NCBI GenBank assembly: GCA_965248155.1
Contig: CBDFIO010000001.1
Coordinates: 1,550,001-1,614,000 of the forward strand
From: RFSX01 sp965248155
Lineage (GTDB): Bacteria > Bacteroidota > Bacteroidia > Chitinophagales > Saprospiraceae
Reading direction: 5' to 3'
DNA: 64,000 nt
Shown here: piece by piece, positions 8,830-17,771 of the stretch
Position numbering within the stretch: the stretch's first letter is position 1
How the letters are laid out: each line of letters begins with the position of its first letter
The notes under the pieces: generated by a model
Seen by the model: only the letters and a program-made list of their open reading frames with translations
The model's database searches: none
Told to the model about the DNA's origin: nothing
Translations under genes and position numbers: made by a program

Positions 8830-10134
8830 ATGAAAAAAGAACGCCTTTCATTTTGGCGAATCTGGAACATGAGTTTTGGATTTCTGGGTATCCAGTTTGG
8901 ATGGAATCTGCAGCTTGGTAACATGAGTGCAATATATGAGTACCTTGGTGCAGAGCCTGATGCTATTCCCATTCTATGGTTAGCAGCTCCTATGACAGGG
9001 CTATTGGTCCAACCAATTGTAGGGTACTACTCGGATAGAACATGGAACAAACTAGGAAGACGTAGACCTTATTTCTTAACAGGAGCTATTTTAGCCTCAA
9101 TAGCACTCATTGCTATGCCCCACTCTGCTGCACTGTGGATGGCGGCTGGACTTCTGTGGATTCTTGATGCCAGTATAAATATCAGTATGGAACCTTTCAG
9201 GGCTTTTGTTGCGGACAATCTTCCTCCTGAACAACATACTAAAGGATATACGATGCAAAGTTTTTTTATCGGCATAGGTGCTGTCTTTGCTTCTGTACTC
9301 CCATTTATATTTCTCAATTATTTCAATATGGAACCCACAGCTGAACATGGGGTTCCTTCTTATCTCAAAATAGCTTTTGCAATAGGAGGAGTAGCATTTT
9401 TAGCAGCTGTAAGTTATACTGTAATCAAGACTCCTGAGTATCCTCCGGAAGATATGGACGCCTTTATAAAAATGAAAAAAGAGAGTAGCGGAATTGGCCA
9501 TGCTTTTAAGGAGATATTTTCTACAATATTTACATTGCCTAAAATCATGAAGCAACTTGCTTTCGTACAATTTTTTAGTTGGCTTGGACTATTTTTAATG
9601 TGGTTTTATTTTACTACAGCAGTTGCTGTAAATGTATTTGGAGCTCCAAATCCTCAATCTCCATTATATGCGGATGGAGTAGCCTGGGGTAATTTATGTT
9701 TTGGTTTTTATTCCGTCGTCACTTTTCTATTTGCTTTGCTTATGCCTTCCTTAGCTATGAAATTTGGTGAGAAGTATCTACATGTTATATGCCTTACAAT
9801 CGGGGGAATAGCACTGATGTCCTTATTTCTGATTTCAAGTAAATATATGCTGTTTGTTGTTATGGCTGGAGTAGGAATAGCGTGGACAAGTATTTTAGCG
9901 ATGCCTTATGCTATGATGGCAAGTCAGCTGGATCAAAGCAAACTTGGACTTTATATGGGGATATTTAATTTCTTCATTGTCATCCCAGAAATTATGGCTA
10001 CCCTGTTTTTCGGTTGGGTAATGTCTAATTTATTGGATAATAATCGACTGTCTGCAGTAATAATAGGCGGTGCTATGATGATTATAGCCGCATTATTTAC
10101 ACTAAGAGTAGATGTCGCTCCTGAAGAAGCATAA
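8830..10134 (+). CDS. SLC45/GPH-type sugar:cation symporter
   Basis: 434-residue polytopic membrane protein with about 12 hydrophobic segments. The loop DRTWNKLGRRRPYF between segments 2 and 3 is the signature of the sucrose/maltose H+ symporters (SUC/SLC45) and the wider GPH group. It sits 6 bases after the amylase and is the last gene of the maltose block, so maltose or short maltooligosaccharide uptake across the inner membrane is the likely role. No SusC/SusD outer-membrane pair is next to it, so passage through the outer membrane must depend on genes elsewhere. Confidence 0.85.
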   Translation: MKKERLSFWRIWNMSFGFLGIQFGWNLQLGNMSAIYEYLGAEPDAIPILWLAAPMTGLLVQPIVGYYSDRTWNKLGRRRPYFLTGAILASIALIAMPHSAALWMAAGLLWILDASINISMEPFRAFVADNLPPEQHTKGYTMQSFFIGIGAVFASVLPFIFLNYFNMEPTAEHGVPSYLKIAFAIGGVAFLAAVSYTVIKTPEYPPEDMDAFIKMKKESSGIGHAFKEIFSTIFTLPKIMKQLAFVQFFSWLGLFLMWFYFTTAVAVNVFGAPNPQSPLYADGVAWGNLCFGFYSVVTFLFALLMPSLAMKFGEKYLHVICLTIGGIALMSLFLISSKYMLFVVMAGVGIAWTSILAMPYAMMASQLDQSKLGLYMGIFNFFIVIPEIMATLFFGWVMSNLLDNNRLSAVIIGGAMMIIAALFTLRVDVAPEEA

Positions 10135-10233
10135 TATAAGCTCTCGTTAATAAAACATTAAATTCAGTTTTTTACGATCTTTGAGAGCTTTAAAGTCGTT
10201 TTCTATCTGTTGTTTTAACTTAGAATATATTCA

Positions 10234-12015
10234 ATGAAGTATTTTGCTCTGGCTGTATGCCTGTTAATGGGGAATGGATTAATTGCCCAAACTGATGATT
10301 TATTTAAAACAGAATTGGTTCTTGAACGTGTGGATGGGTTTGCCGCTAATGATAGAATAGAAGATCTGCGGATTGAAAAGAATGTAATCTGGATTGCCGC
10401 AAAAAATGGTATTAAATCTTATGATAATGATACTTATGCGCTTGAAAACGAAGTATCCCATGCCAATGCAGTATCAGTAGCAGTATCCCGATCTGGTGAT
10501 ATTTTTTCAGCCTATTCAGATAATACATTATATAAGAATGATAAACGGATTTTTAAGCTTCCTCCAGAAGGTGTAAAAATTACAGATATAGAGTTATATA
10601 AAAGCAAATTATGGGTTGGTACTACTCTGGGATTATATGTTATTAATACTGAAACAGGGAAAGTACTTCATCATTTTAAGATTAAAAATTCAAGTTTAAA
10701 ATCAAATCATATCAGCTTCACTTTCTATTCAAAAAGTCATAAAACCATATGGATTGGAACTCATAAAGGAGTTGCTGAAATAAAGGAGACTAAAGGCGTC
10801 TGGAAAATTGATTACAAACGGGAAAGGCTTATCGCCGCTACAGAAAATAAAGAAGGACTCTGGTTACTGTCAGATGAGGAGTTATATCTAATTGTAAATG
10901 GCAGAGAATACCCTCAGGGTTTGAAAAAAGGATTGTACGAAGGAGAAATTAATGACCTTGCTCTGGATAATAAAAACAACTTATATGTTGCTTCTGATAT
11001 TCTGACCAGATATAATCCGTACAAAGGAAGGTTGGAAAAATATGGTGAAAACTTAGGGCTTGTCAGCCAAAAATGCCTCTCATTGGCGAGTGATAAAAAA
11101 GGAGCATTGTGGCTGGGTACAGCTGATGCAGGTCTGTACAGAATATATACTGATTCGATTCAAATTGAAGATATGCGTATCACAATTATTCCTGAAAGTA
11201 CGATTAGCTGTTTCGGTAATCACGATGCCAGCCTTAAAATTGAAGTTAGCGGCGGCCAAGATCCATATAAGTACTATTGGTCTCCGGTGAGCCTAAGAGG
11301 TGAGAATCCTACCAACTTAAAGTCAGGCAATTATTCAGTTACAGTAGAAGATGTATTAGGAAACAGAAAATTCACTTCGGTTAGGATAGAAGATCCTGCT
11401 CAATTATTGAATAATGTTTTATCTACCCAAGCTGTATCAAGACCTGGCAGAAAAGATGGTAAAGCTGAAATCGAAGCAAGCGGTGGAACAGCACCTTACA
11501 ATATATTGTGGGACAATGGTGAGGAAGGGCCGATAGCTAATAAACTTAACTATGGATTCAATTATCTTACTATAACTGATGCAAATGGGTGTTCAATCAT
11601 AGAACCCGTAAATGTAGAAAGACCGAAGATTCTCCCTGATCTGGATATCACCAAGTTAACAGTTGGTCAGACTTTACAGATTGACAACTTATTTTTCCAG
11701 GCGGATAGTAGTGCAATAACTACAGAATCATTTGAAGTGCTGAATGAGGTCTATGATTTTATGGCAGAAAATAAAAATGTAATTATCGAGATCGGTGGAC
11801 ATACGAATAGTATTCCTCCTACTGATTATTGTGACAGGCTTTCAACTTCAAGAGCCAAAACAGTGGCTGAATTTCTTTATACACGAGGCTTAGTTCAAGA
11901 GCGTATTAGTTTCAGAGGCTATGGTAAACGAAAACCAATAGCTTCTAATGAAACCGTAAGCAGCAGGAAAAAAAATCAGCGTGTTGAAATTAAAATCCTC
12001 CGGCTAGGCGAATAG
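10234..12015 (+). CDS. Secreted beta-propeller / SprB-like / OmpA fusion protein
   Basis: 593 residues with a signal peptide (MKYFALAVCLLMGNGLIAQ). Residues about 30-320 form WD-like blades of the two-component-regulator-propeller kind (repeated xxIWIGTxxGVxx, LWLGTADAGLYR). About 325-390 and 400-465 are two SprB-like modules (CFGNHDASLKIEVSGGQDPY; GRKDGKAEIEASGGTAPY). The C-terminal 110 residues are an OmpA peptidoglycan-binding domain (IEIGGHTNS, LSTSRAKTVAEFLYTRGL, GYGKRKPIASN). It should be periplasmic or outer-membrane-associated and anchored to peptidoglycan. Gene spacing on both sides suggests its own promoter. Confidence 0.85.
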   Translation: MKYFALAVCLLMGNGLIAQTDDLFKTELVLERVDGFAANDRIEDLRIEKNVIWIAAKNGIKSYDNDTYALENEVSHANAVSVAVSRSGDIFSAYSDNTLYKNDKRIFKLPPEGVKITDIELYKSKLWVGTTLGLYVINTETGKVLHHFKIKNSSLKSNHISFTFYSKSHKTIWIGTHKGVAEIKETKGVWKIDYKRERLIAATENKEGLWLLSDEELYLIVNGREYPQGLKKGLYEGEINDLALDNKNNLYVASDILTRYNPYKGRLEKYGENLGLVSQKCLSLASDKKGALWLGTADAGLYRIYTDSIQIEDMRITIIPESTISCFGNHDASLKIEVSGGQDPYKYYWSPVSLRGENPTNLKSGNYSVTVEDVLGNRKFTSVRIEDPAQLLNNVLSTQAVSRPGRKDGKAEIEASGGTAPYNILWDNGEEGPIANKLNYGFNYLTITDANGCSIIEPVNVERPKILPDLDITKLTVGQTLQIDNLFFQADSSAITTESFEVLNEVYDFMAENKNVIIEIGGHTNSIPPTDYCDRLSTSRAKTVAEFLYTRGLVQERISFRGYGKRKPIASNETVSSRKKNQRVEIKILRLGE

Positions 12016-12092
12016 CAATCAGATTCTCTCTTCATTTTTTTATATATAATAAATAATTATTTTAGGTCATCTTTTGATCTAAATTAATTCTA

Positions 12093-12710
12093 ATGAAAAA
12101 ATATATTGTTGAATTTATTGGCACTTTCTTTCTTGTTTTAACAATTGGATGTGCGATTATAGGTGGCGTTGGTAATCTGGCTCCTATAGCTATTGGTTTT
12201 ACATTAATGGTTATGGTATATGCAGGCGGTCATATATCTGGAGCACATTATAATCCTGCAGTTACCATTGCAATTTGTCTACGAGGAGCATGTGATTGGT
12301 CTGATGCTCCCGGCTATATTGCTGCTCAACTCATTGGATCAGCCGCAGCTGCAGTTACAGTAATCCAATTGGTAGGTAGCAATGCTACCCCGGCAAGTCT
12401 TACTATGAGTTCAACCATGATTGCTGAGATTATTGGAACTTTTGGTCTTGTTTATGTTATTCTTAATGTCGCTACAGCTAAAAGTACTGAAGGCAATTCT
12501 TATTTTGGTCTTGCAATCGGTGGAACAGTATTGGCAATGGCTTATATTTTTGGTGGTATTTCTGGAGGAGCATTCAATCCAGCTGTAGCTCTTGGTGCTG
12601 GGATGCTAGATTTGCTTTCATTGTCAGATATTTGGATGCATATAGTATCTAATATCATTGGTGGAGCATTGGCAGCATTTGTTTTTCTCTATATAAATGG
12701 CAAAGATTAG
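12093..12710 (+). CDS. Aquaporin-family (MIP) channel
   Basis: 205 residues with six hydrophobic segments and both NPA half-helices (HYNPAVTIA and FNPAVALG). It starts with the MIP-type KKYIVEFIGTFFLVL. It is shorter than E. coli AqpZ (231), mainly in loops. The residue after the second NPA, where water-specific aquaporins have the selectivity-filter Arg, is Val (NPAV), so the pore is probably wider or less polar than AqpZ and the solute is uncertain. There is a clear gap before and after, so it is likely monocistronic. Confidence 0.87.
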   Translation: MKKYIVEFIGTFFLVLTIGCAIIGGVGNLAPIAIGFTLMVMVYAGGHISGAHYNPAVTIAICLRGACDWSDAPGYIAAQLIGSAAAAVTVIQLVGSNATPASLTMSSTMIAEIIGTFGLVYVILNVATAKSTEGNSYFGLAIGGTVLAMAYIFGGISGGAFNPAVALGAGMLDLLSLSDIWMHIVSNIIGGALAAFVFLYINGKD

Positions 12711-14629
12711 AATAAGAAAGTTATTTCTTTATAAGAAATTTTAATTTTACCCAAAACCAAGCGATCAGTCAGGAACTAATATATTATTAAGGACCTTCAA
12801 ACTTAAAGATTCAGAATTTGAAAGGTTCTCTTTAATGCTATTCCATGCTTTTTTAAGTGGCTTAGGAATAGCATTATCTTATACGGTAATTCTGACCTTA
12901 ATAGTAGATTCTCATTCGGTTCATTCACTTCCGTTTTTATATATCACGACTTCAGTATTACTACTTCTGGTAGGCTTTGTTTATTCCAAATTAGAGCATA
13001 AATACCAGCCTTCTTCTCTATTCAAGTGGGTACTAATGGCATTGAGTATATGGGGAATTATCATGCTGATCAGCTTGAAGCTTTCTGATTCTTTCGAAAT
13101 TATTGCATTAGCTTTTTGTACTTATTATGTTGTTTACTATCTGAGCAATTTAGAGTATTGGGGTTCAGCGGCATTGATTTTCAATGTCCGGCAGGGAAAA
13201 AGATTATTTAGCTTATTGTCAGTATGTGAATCCCTGGCTAAAATTATGGGATATGCACTTACACCTTTAATCATAAGCACATTTGATATTTCGAGTGTTT
13301 TTCTCATAGTTGCTTTAAGTTTTGGAGCAGCACTGCTCATTTTCAGGCGACTTTCCAAAATTTATAAAACTCAAATGGTACTCGCTCATCATGACAGGCA
13401 ACATGACAATAAATCGGGAACTGTAATTACACGTATTAAGATTGGGAAGATTTTCAAATCTGACACCTTTAATATCTATATCTCCATCTTTGCAGTCATC
13501 TCCACCCTAACCTATTTTTTAACGCACTATGCTTTCTTACTGAGGATTGAAGAACAATATATCAACCTGGAAGATATCGCCGTTTTCATAGCTACCTTAT
13601 TTTCCTTGTCCAAGCTTTTGAATCTTTTCATAAAAGTATTTCTATGTCAAGAATGTTTCAAGTCATGGGCCTTAAAGTGGTCTTGTTGTTACTTCCTGTT
13701 TTACTTTTCGCAGTAAGTCTATATGGAGTAGTAGGCTTATTATCAGATCAATTTGATGAGAAATTTCTTATTGTGATTTTCTCTATGATCATCATAATTG
13801 ATGAAATTTTCAGAACAAGTCTATATACACCGGCTTATTTGACCCTGTTTCAACCGCTTACAAAAGCCAAAAGATTAGAAGGCCATACCTTAACCAAAGG
13901 AATCATGGAACCCATAGGAATTGGTTTGGCTGGATTACTTATTAGCTTACTATTTCTTTTGGATTTATTCAATCTGAGTTTATTAGCTCCCATAATTTTG
14001 GTTTGTCTGCTTCTTTGGATATTTATAGGGAATCAATTATTTAAAGCTTATCTAGGTATTCTTAAAGATGCGCTCAAATCTAAACTTTTGAACCGTGGTA
14101 CACTTCAACTTTCGCGTGACGAAATCAAAATATTAAAGGAGGAAAAACTGAAGAGTTCAGATCCGATCGAATTGCTTTATGCTGTCAAAATGTTAGGAAA
14201 TAAACTCAATAGAAATGAGATCGAACCTTATCTTTCGGAATTACTAAAATCTGACAACACATATATTTTAAAATCGGTTTTGGAGTATTCAGCCAGCAAT
14301 GGATTTCATATACCCGAAGAAGATCTGCTAAATCTTCTGAAACACGAAAATAATTATATAGCTAAGGAAGCATTTTTTGAGTATGGGAGAATCCATAAAA
14401 TTGAAAGCACACTTCATTTCAAGTTAATCTTTAATACTCAGAATGATTCTAACAAAGATGCCATTATAGGATCTGCAATTAAATTTGGTGGGCTTTATGG
14501 TGCTATAGAATATGGAAAATTCTTAATGGATATGATTGATTCTCATGATGATAATGTAAATCGTCAAATAAAAGTGGACCATTAAGTGAATAAAATTAAG
14601 TTATACATAACTATTAAATTCACTTTATT

Positions 14630-14980
14630 ATGAACAAGAAAAACAAATCAGCAGAATCTTATGTCCGAGATGTAAAAAGAAGGACAAGACGTAAATTTTC
14701 TACAGAAGAAAAGATTAGAATAGTCATTGAAGGATTAAGAGGAGAACAAAGCGTTGCTTCTCTTTGTAGAAGAGAAGAGATTTCACAACCACTATATTAT
14801 AAGTGGAGTAAAGATTTCATGGAAGCAGGGAAGAAACGTTTAAAGGGAGACACAGAACGTGAAGCCAATACTTCAGAAGTTCAACATCTAAAGACAGAAA
14901 ATCAAGACCTTAAAGAGGTAGTAGCAGAACTTACTCGAAAAAATCGTGTGCTTAAAAAAAGCTTGAATGGAGTAAAATAA
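14630..14980 (+). CDS. IS3-family transposase OrfA (helix-turn-helix)
   Basis: 116 residues. An N-terminal HTH of the transposase-8/IS911 type (RRKFSTEEKIRIVIEGLRGE, then SVASLCRREEISQPLYYKW) is followed by a C-terminal leucine-zipper-like coiled coil (VQHLKTENQDLKEVVAELTR) used for multimerisation in this family. It starts about 55 bases inside the left inverted repeat. OrfB lies 14 bases downstream in another frame, with its own ATG; I did not find a convincing A-rich slippery site joining them. Confidence 0.88.
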   Translation: MNKKNKSAESYVRDVKRRTRRKFSTEEKIRIVIEGLRGEQSVASLCRREEISQPLYYKWSKDFMEAGKKRLKGDTEREANTSEVQHLKTENQDLKEVVAELTRKNRVLKKSLNGVK

Positions 14981-14994
14981 AATTCAAGAAGTAT

Positions 14995-15978
14995 ATGCGA
15001 TTTACAGCAAAAGAAAAGATGGAACTGATTAGGCTGGTTGAGCAATCCGAATGGAGTGTTAGAAGAACTCTCAAGGAAATTGGTATTCACAAATCAACCT
15101 TTTACAACTGGTATAAGAAATATCGGGAAAATGGAATTGTAGGATTAGAGGAAAAGAAAAGTACAAGGAAGCATTACTGGAACAAGATTCCTGATCGGAT
15201 CAGGTCTGATATATTGAATCTGGCACTGGAAGTTTCAGAGCTTTCTTGTAGAGAATTGGCTTGCAGGTATACTGATGAGAATCAATACTTTATAAGCGAA
15301 AGCAGTGTTTACAGAATATTGAAATCTGCTGGACTGATAAACCCTCCTCATTATGATCTGATATCTGCCGCAGATGAATTTAAAGACAAAACAACAACTG
15401 TCAATCAAATGTGGCAAACTGATTTTACTTATTTCAAAATCATTGGCTGGGGATGGTATTACCTATCGACTATATTAGATGATTATTCTAGGTACATTAT
15501 AAGTTGGGAGTTGTGCTCAACGATGAAAACCCTTGATGTAAAAAATACTTTGAATCAGGCATTAAACCATCCAAATGTAAATTTGAATAAACCGCCTAAG
15601 TTATTATCTGATAATGGATCTTGTTATTTAAGTCAAGAGTTGAGCTCTTATTTGGATGATTACAAAATTAAACATGTGAGAGGAAGACCTGGTCATCCTC
15701 AAACGCAAGGCAAGATTGAAAGGTATCACAGAACAATGAAAAATGTAATTAAACTGGATCATTATTACAGCCCAGGTGAATTGAGTTTTCCTCTTTCACA
15801 ATTTGTAAAATATTATAACCATCACAGATATCATGAATCTTTACAAAACTTGACACCAGCAGATGTTTATTATGGATTAAAAGAAGAAAAACTGAAGAGA
15901 AGAAAATTATGTAAACACAAAACATTTAAAAAACGCAGACAAGAATATTTCAATTTAACTTTTAAAAGTGTAACTTAA
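14995..15978 (+). CDS. IS3-family transposase OrfB (DDE integrase)
   Basis: 327 residues. It begins with its own HTH (LVEQSEWSVRRTLKEIGIHK), continues through an HTH_21-like region, and contains the rve integrase core with catalytic Asp in WQTDFTYFK, Asp in LLSDNGSCYL and Glu in GKIERYHRTMK, with the Y-N-H-RYHESL tail typical of IS3 OrfB. No internal stops or frame changes are seen, so the element appears able to transpose. It ends about 20 bases before the right inverted repeat. Confidence 0.92.
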   Translation: MRFTAKEKMELIRLVEQSEWSVRRTLKEIGIHKSTFYNWYKKYRENGIVGLEEKKSTRKHYWNKIPDRIRSDILNLALEVSELSCRELACRYTDENQYFISESSVYRILKSAGLINPPHYDLISAADEFKDKTTTVNQMWQTDFTYFKIIGWGWYYLSTILDDYSRYIISWELCSTMKTLDVKNTLNQALNHPNVNLNKPPKLLSDNGSCYLSQELSSYLDDYKIKHVRGRPGHPQTQGKIERYHRTMKNVIKLDHYYSPGELSFPLSQFVKYYNHHRYHESLQNLTPADVYYGLKEEKLKRRKLCKHKTFKKRRQEYFNLTFKSVT

Positions 15979-16272
15979 TTTTATTCACTTATTGTCCACT
16001 TTGGTTTGAAGACCTACAATCAGGAGTAGCCGTTGTTCATGATGGAGATCATGTTATTACTCATTTGCACGAAAATCAAATTGTCGGTGAATTGGCTATC
16101 CTAGCCCCGGTAGAAAGAACTGCTGATGTTACAGCTGAAGAAGATATGGTAGTGTTTAAAATAAATCGAGATTATTTTTCGGATCTATTGGCAGAAGAAA
16201 ATGAAATTGTGAAGGGAGTTATGAATTCTTTAGTAAGAAGAATTATAATTAACAATGAAAAATTAAAAACTG

Positions 16273-16857
16273 CTAATCAATCAATTTAGAAAGTTCCTCA
16301 ATTCGATTGTTCTTGCCTTGTTGCAATTTCTTTTTAGCAAATGAAGTATAATATCCATGCCCGGTTAAAAATGATATCTGAATTCGATTCCATTGATCCA
16401 AAGTTTGGATTAACTTAAAGTTTTTGAGTTCAGTATAGAGTGTGTCGCTAATAGAATAGTATTCATTTCCACCCAAATAGAACAAATCCGCATCACAGAG
16501 AATATTCTCTAATTCTGTTTTAGGGTTCTGTGGAATTTTGGTGGCCATAATTAATGAAGCCAAAATCTCAAAATACTTTTTTTCATCTGCACCGCACTCT
16601 TGCATGGCTTTTCTAAGGATCTCAACACCTTTAGCTTCATGTTCTTTATAAGTTTCCGTAAAACCTATATCATGATATAATGCGGCTATTCTTAAAAGTT
16701 GAGCTTTTTGTGTTGGAATTTTTTTCTTCCGGATGTAAAAATTAACTGTTTTCATGACATCCATAGTATGGTGTATACCATGGTAAGTTAATTTACTAGA
16801 TAATCGGTTTTGAAGTAATTCAAGAGCCTTTCTTCTTAATTTTATATACCCTTTCAT
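16273..16857 (-). CDS. HD-domain metal-dependent phosphohydrolase
   Basis: 194 residues with an HD fold: YHGIHHTMDV supplies the first His, AALYHDIGF the HD pair (His62-Asp63) and CDADLFYLG the final Asp. Such proteins hydrolyse nucleotides or cyclic nucleotides; the substrate here is not evident. The C-terminus overlaps the end of the transporter pseudogene by 17 bases on the opposite strand. It has a gap of about 135 bases upstream in which I see nothing notable. Confidence 0.8.
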   Translation of the reverse strand: MKGYIKLRRKALELLQNRLSSKLTYHGIHHTMDVMKTVNFYIRKKKIPTQKAQLLRIAALYHDIGFTETYKEHEAKGVEILRKAMQECGADEKKYFEILASLIMATKIPQNPKTELENILCDADLFYLGGNEYYSISDTLYTELKNFKLIQTLDQWNRIQISFLTGHGYYTSFAKKKLQQGKNNRIEELSKLID

Positions 16858-16992
16858 CAGATAAATGCTACGTAATGAAAATTCAGACTATGTCCCATTT
16901 TTTTTGATTGAATCATAGTGACTTAATCTCATGGTTGTTCATATAAACTTAATAAAAAACAATGGTATCACACTAAAAGTGTTCTACAAGTT

Positions 16993-17769
16993 CTAATTTC
17001 TGAAGTTGGCTTTCCTTTTCTCAACAAAGGCAGAAACCCCTTCTCTACATTCACTTGAATCAAGACATGTGCCAAAATCTTCAATCTCCTTTTTAAAACC
17101 ATCAATTTCCTTATTATAAAATGAATTAATTCCTTCGATTATTTTAGAAATAGCATTAGGTCCTTTTCCTGAAATCTTACTAAGAATCTTTTCAGCAGTG
17201 GGCAATAATTCTGACGGTTCGGTAAGATGGGTTATTAATCCGTATTCTAACGCGGTAGCTGCATCAATCATACCTCCAGTCAGTAAAAGTTCAGTAGCTC
17301 TGCCCTTTCCGATATATTGAATCAATCTTTGGACTCCACCATATCCGGGAATTAATCCTAAGTTGACTTCTGGCTGACCAAATCTGGCATTATGAGATGC
17401 AATTCTGATATGACAGGCCATCGCTAATTCATTTCCTCCACCAAGTGAGAATCCGTTTACAGCAGCAATTACCGGAACTTTGCATGTTTCAATAAGATTA
17501 TAGACGGAATGGCCTCTTCTCGATAAGGCTGAAGCTTCTTCCTTGCTTAGCGTAGGAAATTCTTTGATATCCGCTCCAGCGGCAAAGGCTTTATCTCCAG
17601 ATCCGGTAATAATGACACCAACAAGCGCTTTGAAATCTAAACCTTCAGAGAACAGATAATAAAGATCGTCCATAATCTCAGCATTAATAGCATTTAATGC
17701 GGACGGACGGTTTATCGTGAGCGTAACAATACCATTCAACTCAGATTTAATTATTGCTTTTAATTCCAT
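16993..17769 (-). CDS. Enoyl-CoA hydratase/isomerase family protein (crotonase)
   Basis: 258 residues, standard length for crotonase. The oxyanion-hole segment AFAAGADIKEF and both catalytic glutamates of hydratases are present (GGGNELAMAC and GQPEVNLGLIPGYGG), so it can hydrate enoyl-CoA (typical substrates crotonyl-CoA or short chains). The ATG is three bases downstream of the flippase stop, so the two share a transcript. No other fatty-acid degradation genes flank it. Confidence 0.88.
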   Translation of the reverse strand: MELKAIIKSELNGIVTLTINRPSALNAINAEIMDDLYYLFSEGLDFKALVGVIITGSGDKAFAAGADIKEFPTLSKEEASALSRRGHSVYNLIETCKVPVIAAVNGFSLGGGNELAMACHIRIASHNARFGQPEVNLGLIPGYGGVQRLIQYIGKGRATELLLTGGMIDAATALEYGLITHLTEPSELLPTAEKILSKISGKGPNAISKIIEGINSFYNKEIDGFKKEIEDFGTCLDSSECREGVSAFVEKRKANFRN

Positions 17770-17771
17770 AA

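Larger units (their letters stand above)
14571..16002 (+). mobile_element. IS3-family insertion sequence, complete
   Basis: About 1.43 kb with two transposition reading frames and long imperfect terminal inverted repeats. The left end reads AAAGTGGACCATTAAGTG and the right end, reverse-complemented, AAAGTGGACAATAAGTG; both continue into AATAAAATTAAGTTA, giving repeats of about 35 bases. TG...CA termini would set the element at 14575-15998, since the outer AAAG/CTTT are themselves inverted. I find no 3-4 base direct target duplication, and host coding sequence is missing across the junction. It interrupts the transporter pseudogene. Confidence 0.85.
12781..16289 (+). pseudogene. Decayed NTT/MFS-like transporter with HEAT and cNMP-binding domains, split by an IS3 element
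   Basis: Pieces of one gene in order: about 12 membrane segments resembling ATP/ADP-translocase-like (Npt) carriers (12835-14160), HEAT-like helices (DPIELLYAVKMLGNK, about 14160-14550), then after the insertion the second half of a cyclic-nucleotide-binding domain (GELAILAPVERTADVTAEED, 16005-16289). Lesions: the conserved N-terminus (LLRTFKLKDSEFERF) is preceded by ATA at 12781 where a start is expected, with AGGA upstream; a one-base shift near 13635-13645 moves from KLLNLFIKV to SRMFQVMGLKV; and the IS lies at 14571-16002. Some 40-60 residues at the start of the cNMP domain are missing. Residual fragments could still be translated, but a full product is impossible. Confidence 0.82.

Noticed and set aside
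13644..14585. A separate 313-residue membrane protein gene
   Set aside because: It continues the membrane and HEAT portion of the upstream frame and ends inside the IS3 left end; it is a fragment of the decayed transporter.
14960..15000. Programmed -1 frameshift joining IS3 OrfA and OrfB
   Set aside because: OrfB has its own ATG 14 bases after the OrfA stop, so no overlap supports a classic OrfAB fusion.
14571..16002. AAAG/CTTT flanks as a 4-base target duplication of the IS3 element
   Set aside because: They are inverted, not direct, repeats and therefore part of the terminal inverted repeats.
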